Assembly: GCA_002350465.1 (NCBI GenBank)
Contig: DEEW01000171.1
Coordinates: forward strand, 11,540 to 24,072
Reading direction: 5' to 3'
DNA from: Lachnospiraceae bacterium UBA2868
GTDB lineage: Bacteria; Bacillota_A; Clostridia; Lachnospirales; Lachnospiraceae
DNA: 12,533 bases
Made by a program: the position numbers and the translations under genes. Below, in pieces: positions 9,601-12,533 of the stretch. Each line of letters starts with the position of its first letter. Within the stretch, counting starts at the first letter, position 1. The notes beneath the pieces were generated by a model. That model saw only the letters and a program-made list of their open reading frames with translations. It did no database searches and was not told the origin of the DNA.

Positions 9601-10096
9601 AAAATGCAACATCATGAAGCTTTCCGGCAAGAAGATTGTGAGAGTCCGACGCTGCCAGATCCGATATCTCATAGGCTCTTTCCACAGATATGCCGTACTG
9701 CATGAATTCCGAAATGATTGATTTTAACTTGTCTGTAACCCCAAGCTTATCAAGATCGTTTCCGAACACCGTCAGCTCTTTCCTGTTTGCGGCTGCAAGC
9801 ATGCCGATGATCAGACTCTTTCCCATCTCATCAAGTGTGGTCACATCGGGCGCAAAGGATCCGACTTCGTCACTTATTCTGTGTGCCAGACGAGTAAAGG
9901 AAAGAACATCTATGTTAAGTATGCCCAGATTGGGTGAATTAAGGACAAGCTCCCGCTGGGTAGAGAGCGAGAACTGTTCGGGTACGACCACCAGATACTG
10001 CCTGCCCGGGTTACTTGCAGCATCTTCCAGTATGAACTTCATCATTTGACGGGATTTATCGCTTGTTGCGCCGCCAAGCCAAAACTTAAGAGACAT
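6647..10096 (-). CDS. addB: ATP-dependent helicase/nuclease subunit B
   Basis: A full-length AddB of 1149 residues, partner of AddA. It supplies the second nuclease, which cuts the 5' strand, and the inactive helicase fold that recognises Chi. The N-terminal VVPEQFSLSTQRELV (about 36-50) is typical. The nuclease motif is GRIDRVD (Asp921) with VIDYKSS (Asp938, Lys940) and QLQLLVYL. The iron-sulfur staple is complete: Cys778 in YANCAYRYF, then Cys1105, Cys1108 and Cys1114 in CAYCPYMSVC. The N-terminal nucleotide-binding loop, normally GxxGxGKS/T, reads GGATSDKS with Asp replacing the Gly before Lys, so the Walker A is off consensus. Residues 282-295 form an Asn-rich insertion. The start ATG 10096 has no visible Shine-Dalgarno; no in-frame ATG, GTG or TTG is seen upstream. 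It leads the leftward gene series and is divergent from thiT. Confidence 0.97.
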   Translation of the reverse strand: MSLKFWLGGATSDKSRQMMKFILEDAASNPGRQYLVVVPEQFSLSTQRELVLNSPNLGILNIDVLSFTRLAHRISDEVGSFAPDVTTLDEMGKSLIIGMLAAANRKELTVFGNDLDKLGVTDKLKSIISEFMQYGISVERAYEISDLAASDSHNLLAGKLHDVAFLYDKFKEYIKDKYTTVEDTLDAVSALVPRSDTIKNSVIVFDGFTGFTPVQNKLIGVLLEYALSVNVALLYDDCIQENNAGTPIREHELFYLSRHTMDQLGRMADERHVIIDDPYKACNSNKNNIRNSNNDIVYTDVSLFAGCNPDEEIQMVFNRIVKLVRDMGYHYKDVAILTGDMESYRHPIEREFTKHNIPYFVDRTEPVLLNPFIEYIRSFLSIFADNYEISSVFGFLKSYLTDISDSQIDMLENYCIAANIKGYKAWHQRFDVHTRTVGADELLILNDIREKLVARFDDFTGSLGAGRQINAGSIYSVRDFSTALYKMIESDGIEDKLKTGAEAFLEAGNRKSATEYEKIYVQIMNVLDELCELIPDERTDIRGFAALLDAGFDSIRIGSVPMGMDYIQIADLTRSRLGNIKALFIVGANDGVIPRAAVSSGIINESEREYLVSSIDKLTLAPTAREDIFTQRLYIYMAVNKPTQKLFVSYSRISSSGKSLLPSYIIRKLKSAFDVRIETKSGLCDNYPDDAEAFDDLTDMLYPALRGTIDVQKGARVKELLKYFIRKEEYKERLMRMLRNGLLQEGGRGDSIGSALAHALYGKRIVTSITRLEAYANCAYRYFLEYGLTLREREVFSFEARDMGNIFHDSMKTYSQMMQENHRSWADISEDEINETMDKAVDAVIEKYREEKLSTSARYAYMENRIRKIMRRSASVVSKQIRKGKFTPKYFEVDFDELTDNDTLSVRLSDEDIMRLRGRIDRVDTCETDDGIYIRVIDYKSSNHEMDLAAVYEGRQLQLLVYLNAAMGMEKKSAQKAGKSPKIIPAGVFYYHMDDPIVGAREELTEDDIKTLIMKDLALKGLVNSDIYALQLMDRDLATDSTVLSVSLTAKGELRSTKQAVSADDFDVLSEYVTRCIRNMGRNIEEGIVAVPKPDGKARFTGPDCAYCPYMSVCGYKADSGEKKAKKAGSGRTNAEWIELMREKDESDR
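6671..6674 (-). promoter_or_regulatory. Shine-Dalgarno of addA inside the end of addB
   Basis: GAGG lies 7 nt before the addA ATG and within the last codons of addB. It fixes the addA start and shows that addA is translated while ribosomes finish addB. Confidence 0.6.
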
Positions 10097-10103
10097 AGAT
10101 AAG

Positions 10104-10132
10104 TTGTAAATAAATATTTTTAGTGATATACT
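10104..10132 (+). promoter_or_regulatory. promoter for the riboswitch-thiT transcript
   Basis: A housekeeping-type promoter is visible: -35 TTGTAA (10104-10109), a 17-bp spacer, and -10 TATACT (10127-10132) preceded by TG one base earlier (extended -10). The predicted transcription start is near 10138-10139, just before the TPP aptamer, giving a leader of about 95 nt. It overlaps the region just upstream of the divergent addB start. Confidence 0.65.
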
Positions 10133-10143
10133 ACGTTACGTTG

Positions 10144-10225
10144 TGTAGCTGGGGGTGACCGCAGGCGGTCTGAGATCAAACCCCTTGAACTTGATTTCGG
10201 TTGATACCGACGTAAGGAAGCGAGG
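10144..10225 (+). ncRNA. TPP riboswitch (THI element)
   Basis: The conserved blocks of the TPP aptamer appear in order. GGGGGTG (10151-10157) pairs with ACCCC (10180-10184) as P2. GACCG/CGGTC (around a CAGG loop, 10157-10170) is P3, followed by the invariant CTGAGA (10170-10175). TTGAACTTGAT (10185-10195) is the P4/J region, TCGG/CCGA (10197-10200, 10207-10210) forms P5, and CGTAAGGAAG (10211-10220) closes the pyrophosphate-binding side. P1 is weak: GCT 10148-10150 with AGC 10219-10221, extendable with wobbles into the ribosome-binding site. Thiamine pyrophosphate binding should repress the thiamine transporter downstream. No terminator stem or T-run fits between the aptamer and the ATG, so control is probably at translation initiation. 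Confidence 0.95.
10222..10225 (+). promoter_or_regulatory. thiT: thiT Shine-Dalgarno, overlapping the 3' side of riboswitch P1
   Basis: GAGG sits 8 nt before ATG 10234 and directly after the conserved GGAAG of the TPP aptamer, so ligand-stabilised closing of P1 could hide it from the ribosome. Confidence 0.65.
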
Positions 10226-10233
10226 TAAAAATT

Positions 10234-10770
10234 ATGAAACAATCATTTTCTGTCAAGGGATTGGCAGTTGCCGGAGTGTGCATTGCTTTGGCTTATGTCT
10301 TATCCTTCATCAAGCTCTTTTCCGCACCGCTGGGAGGGAGTGTAACACTTCTGTCAATGTTCTTCATCTGCGTAATCGGCTATTTCTACGGATGGAAGTA
10401 TTCTCTTACCGCAGCACTGGCATACGGTATTCTTCAGTTTGTCCAGAAGCCTGAGATATATACACCGCTCCAGGTGATCATTGACTACGGATGTGCATTT
10501 ACGGCACTTGGAATTTCAGGATTCTTCAAGGATCAAAAGCACGGCCTGCAGCTCGGATATCTTGCCGGAGTTACCGGAAGATTCATATTTGCGACTATTT
10601 CGGGCTTCGTGTTCTTTGGCGAATACGCTCCGGAAGGCTGGAATCCTCTAATTTACAGCTTGTGCTATAACGGTGCTTATATCTACATCGAAGCAGCCAT
10701 CACGCTAATAATCCTGGCTATACCTGCTGTAATAAATGCCTTAAATCGCGTCAAAAATACTCTTGCTTAA
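10234..10770 (+). CDS. thiT: thiamine ECF transporter S component ThiT
   Basis: A 178-residue membrane protein with about six helices, the size of ThiT/YuaJ. It binds thiamine outside the cell and works with the shared EcfA-EcfA'-EcfT module, not encoded here. Diagnostic segments are PLGGSVTLLSM (32-42), TPLQVIIDYGCAF (77-89), FVFFGEYAPEGWNP (125-138) and IYSLCYNGAY (140-149). Tyr141 and Asn146 align with thiamine-contacting residues of the Lactococcus protein (recalled alignment). The His usually found in the RFxxHxISG helix is Ala120 here (GRFIFATISG). The TPP riboswitch immediately upstream is strong independent support for the substrate. ATG 10234 has GAGG 8 nt before it. The gene stands alone, transcribed towards glnN with only 17 bp between the two stop codons. 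Confidence 0.96.
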   Translation: MKQSFSVKGLAVAGVCIALAYVLSFIKLFSAPLGGSVTLLSMFFICVIGYFYGWKYSLTAALAYGILQFVQKPEIYTPLQVIIDYGCAFTALGISGFFKDQKHGLQLGYLAGVTGRFIFATISGFVFFGEYAPEGWNPLIYSLCYNGAYIYIEAAITLIILAIPAVINALNRVKNTLA

Positions 10771-10774
10771 GCAA
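10763..10774. repeat. 12-bp perfect palindrome across the thiT stop
   Basis: TTGCTTAAGCAA is its own reverse complement and contains the thiT TAA. As RNA it could only form a four-pair stem with a TTAA loop. On the minus strand it is followed by GAGTATTTTT, so it might contribute weakly to ending glnN transcription. Confidence 0.35.
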
Positions 10775-10780
10775 TCAAGT

Positions 10781-10805
10781 ATGCAGTTTATATGTTAAAC
10801 AGCAT
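10781..10805. terminator. inverted repeat between convergent thiT and glnN, possible bidirectional terminator
   Basis: ATGC-A-GTTTA-(TATGT)-TAAAC-A-GCAT forms a ten-pair stem interrupted by one A-A mismatch, with a five-base loop. It covers the glnN stop codon and lies 10 bp beyond the thiT stop. The location suits a shared terminator for two convergent genes, but the stem is AT-rich and neither side has an immediate T-run, so the assignment is tentative. Confidence 0.35.
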
Positions 10806-12533
10806 ATCACCGTACTGCGGGAGCGGCCACATTTCCTTGGCCGTAAGCTTCTCCATGGCATCACATGTCTTGCGGAGCTCATTCATTGCAGGGATCACCG
10901 AATCCCTGTAATACTGCCCGCGGGCAAGATCATCCTTAAAATCACTCTTGGCTATTAGCGTTTCGAGAAGAACCACATCCGTCAGCGCCTCATCGCAGAG
11001 CGTTGAAAGATTGACTGCTGTCTCTTCCTCCATATTGTGAGGTATCGGAGCCTTTAGTTTCTCCGCCACGGAAAGCTTTGTCTCAAGATCGGCAAACAGC
11101 CCTCCAACATATGCACTGACTGCGGGAAGGATCTCTTTCCTAGCCATATCGATCATCGTATGAGCCTCTATATTGATGATCTTGTTATAGGAATCAAGAA
11201 GGATCGCATAACGGCTGCGCATCTCTTTTTCCGTATATATGTTATGACTCGTAAACAGCTTAATGTTCTTCTCCAGCAAAAATGTGGGAAGTGCATCAAC
11301 CGTTGTTTTGAGATTGGCCAGTCCCCTGCGTTTTGCCTCTTCCTCCCAGACTTCCGAATATCCGTCACCGTTAAAGAGGATACGTTTATGTTCCCTGATA
11401 GTCTTCTTGATCAGTTCATTGAGAGCTTTTGTAAAATTCTCCTCCCCTGCCTTCTCAAGTTCATCGGCAAACTGCTTCAGTTCCTCGGCCATGATCGTGT
11501 TGATTACCGTATTTGCGCCGGCTATTGACTGTGAGCTTCCCACAGATCTGTATTCGAACTTGTTTCCGGTAAAGGCAAAGGGCGAAGTACGGTTTCTGTC
11601 GGTTGAATCCTTGGGAATTGCGGGAAGGACGGAGACTCCTATCTCCATCTTGCCTGAGCCTGACCCGGCATATGATTTTCCGTTTTCGATACAGTCGAGT
11701 ACTTCCGCAAGATCATCTCCTATGAAGACGGAAACGATCGCCGGCGGTGCCTCGGCTGCCCCGAGACGGTGATCGTTACCTGCAGATGCCACACAAACCC
11801 GCATCATTTCCTGATATTCATCTATTCCCTTTATCATTGCCGCAAGGAACAGCAGAAACTGTGCGTTTTCATGAGGTGACTTTCCGGGCTCTAAGAGGTT
11901 AACTCCCGTATCCGTCGATATTGACCAGTTGTTATGCTTACCGCTTCCGTTCACACCCGCAAAAGGCTTCTCGTGAAGCAGGCAGACCAGCCCGTGCTTT
12001 CTGGCCACATTCCTCATTATCTCCATCATAACCTGATTCTGATCAGTGGCCTGGTTGGTCGTTGTATATATAGGTGCAAGCTCATGCTGTGCGGGAGCCG
12101 CCTCATTATGTTCAGTCCTCGCATATACCCCGAGCTTCCACAATTCTTCGTTAAGCTCCTTCATAAATGCCGATATTCTAGGCTTGATGGCACCGAAATA
12201 ATGATCATCCATCTCCTGCCCCTTCGGAGCCGGAGCGCCAAACAGCGTCCTTCCGCAGAAGATCAGATCTTCCCTCCTGTTGTAAAGTTTTCGGTCAACA
12301 AGAAAATACTCCTGCTCCGCACCGACGGTTGTCAGGACATGCTTTACCTCGGTATTTCCGAACAGACGCAATATACGCATTGCCTGTGTGTTGATCTCTT
12401 CCATTGAACGAAGGAGCGGGGTCTTCTTGTCAAGCGCCTCTCCTCCGTAGGAGCAGAACGCCGTAGGAATACACAAAACCCCGTCTTTGACGAATGCATA
12501 GCTTGTAGGGTCCCACGCAGTATAGCCTCTTGC
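10788..12533 (-). CDS. glnN: type III glutamine synthetase, C-terminal 581 residues, 5' end beyond right edge
   Basis: The frame is open to base 12533 and continues upstream of the TTG at 12476. The in-window peptide begins [18 protein letters not shown] and then [20 protein letters not shown], both conserved internal GSIII sequence, so the TTG is not the start. GSIII is normally about 700 residues, so roughly 120 are missing. Conserved blocks (fragment numbering) are GAEQEYF (71-77, metal/glutamate site), the [13 protein letters not shown] stretch, [11 protein letters not shown] (194-204), [30 protein letters not shown] and the terminal [12 protein letters not shown]. The enzyme makes glutamine from glutamate, ammonia and ATP, as a large oligomer in the cytoplasm. 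The GSIII class is common in Bacteroides, cyanobacteria and clostridia. Its promoter and nitrogen control lie outside the window. It converges on thiT. Confidence 0.97.
   Translation of the reverse strand, partial: ARGYTAWDPTSYAFVKDGVLCIPTAFCSYGGEALDKKTPLLRSMEEINTQAMRILRLFGNTEVKHVLTTVGAEQEYFLVDRKLYNRREDLIFCGRTLFGAPAPKGQEMDDHYFGAIKPRISAFMKELNEELWKLGVYARTEHNEAAPAQHELAPIYTTTNQATDQNQVMMEIMRNVARKHGLVCLLHEKPFAGVNGSGKHNNWSISTDTGVNLLEPGKSPHENAQFLLFLAAMIKGIDEYQEMMRVCVASAGNDHRLGAAEAPPAIVSVFIGDDLAEVLDCIENGKSYAGSGSGKMEIGVSVLPAIPKDSTDRNRTSPFAFTGNKFEYRSVGSSQSIAGANTVINTIMAEELKQFADELEKAGEENFTKALNELIKKTIREHKRILFNGDGYSEVWEEEAKRRGLANLKTTVDALPTFLLEKNIKLFTSHNIYTEKEMRSRYAILLDSYNKIINIEAHTMIDMARKEILPAVSAYVGGLFADLETKLSVAEKLKAPIPHNMEEETAVNLSTLCDEALTDVVLLETLIAKSDFKDDLARGQYYRDSVIPAMNELRKTCDAMEKLTAKEMWPLPQYGDMLFNI

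Noticed and set aside
11263..11772. A 169-codon plus-strand open frame within glnN
   Set aside because: It is a Ser/Phe-rich shadow of the conserved glutamine synthetase coding strand.
12474..12476. TTG as the start of a 562-residue glutamine synthetase
   Set aside because: The frame continues upstream to the window end and encodes conserved GSIII sequence (GYTAWDPTS), so the gene is simply cut by the edge.
1..12533. Defence islands, CRISPR arrays, insertion sequences, tRNA or phage genes
   Set aside because: No spaced direct repeats, transposase or integrase motifs, tRNA-like cloverleaf or toxin-antitoxin pair was seen; coding space is filled by the genes listed.

Overview
The window looks like an ordinary chromosomal stretch from a Gram-positive clostridial bacterium, most likely a member of the Lachnospiraceae (Butyrivibrio/Roseburia-like). 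The pointers are the AddB-AddA recombination nuclease pair, two ECF-type vitamin-uptake S components, a TPP riboswitch-controlled thiT, a type III glutamine synthetase and the style of the partial dGTPase. Genus-level assignment is inference. I see no mobile elements, CRISPR arrays, rRNA or tRNA genes, and no sign of recent transfer.

Layout. Positions 1 to about 10096 hold a tightly packed minus-strand series, read from right to left: addB, addA, an ECF transporter S component of unknown substrate, a polyprenyl-phosphate-type family 2 glycosyltransferase, a single-pass membrane protein with an extracellular domain that weakly resembles TcaA, and the first 97 codons of a dGTP triphosphohydrolase that runs off the left edge. 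Junctions are short (17 bp overlap, then gaps of 42, 41, 2 and 9 bp), so they are plausibly one transcription unit. A short divergent intergenic region (10097-10233) carries a promoter and a TPP riboswitch reading rightwards into thiT (10234-10770). Downstream, converging on thiT with only 17 bp between, is glnN, a type III glutamine synthetase whose 5' end lies beyond the right edge.

How the genes work together. AddA and AddB form the helicase-nuclease that processes double-strand breaks for RecA. dGTPase adjusts nucleotide pools. The genes between them concern the envelope and uptake, and a functional link to DNA repair is not evident. ThiT imports thiamine and should be shut off by TPP. 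GlnN assimilates ammonia.

I do not find a convincing undescribed system. The points most worth checking are the compact TPP riboswitch whose 3' end abuts the thiT ribosome binding site, the lost Walker A consensus at the AddB N-terminus, and the unassigned glycosyltransferase/TcaA-like membrane protein pair.
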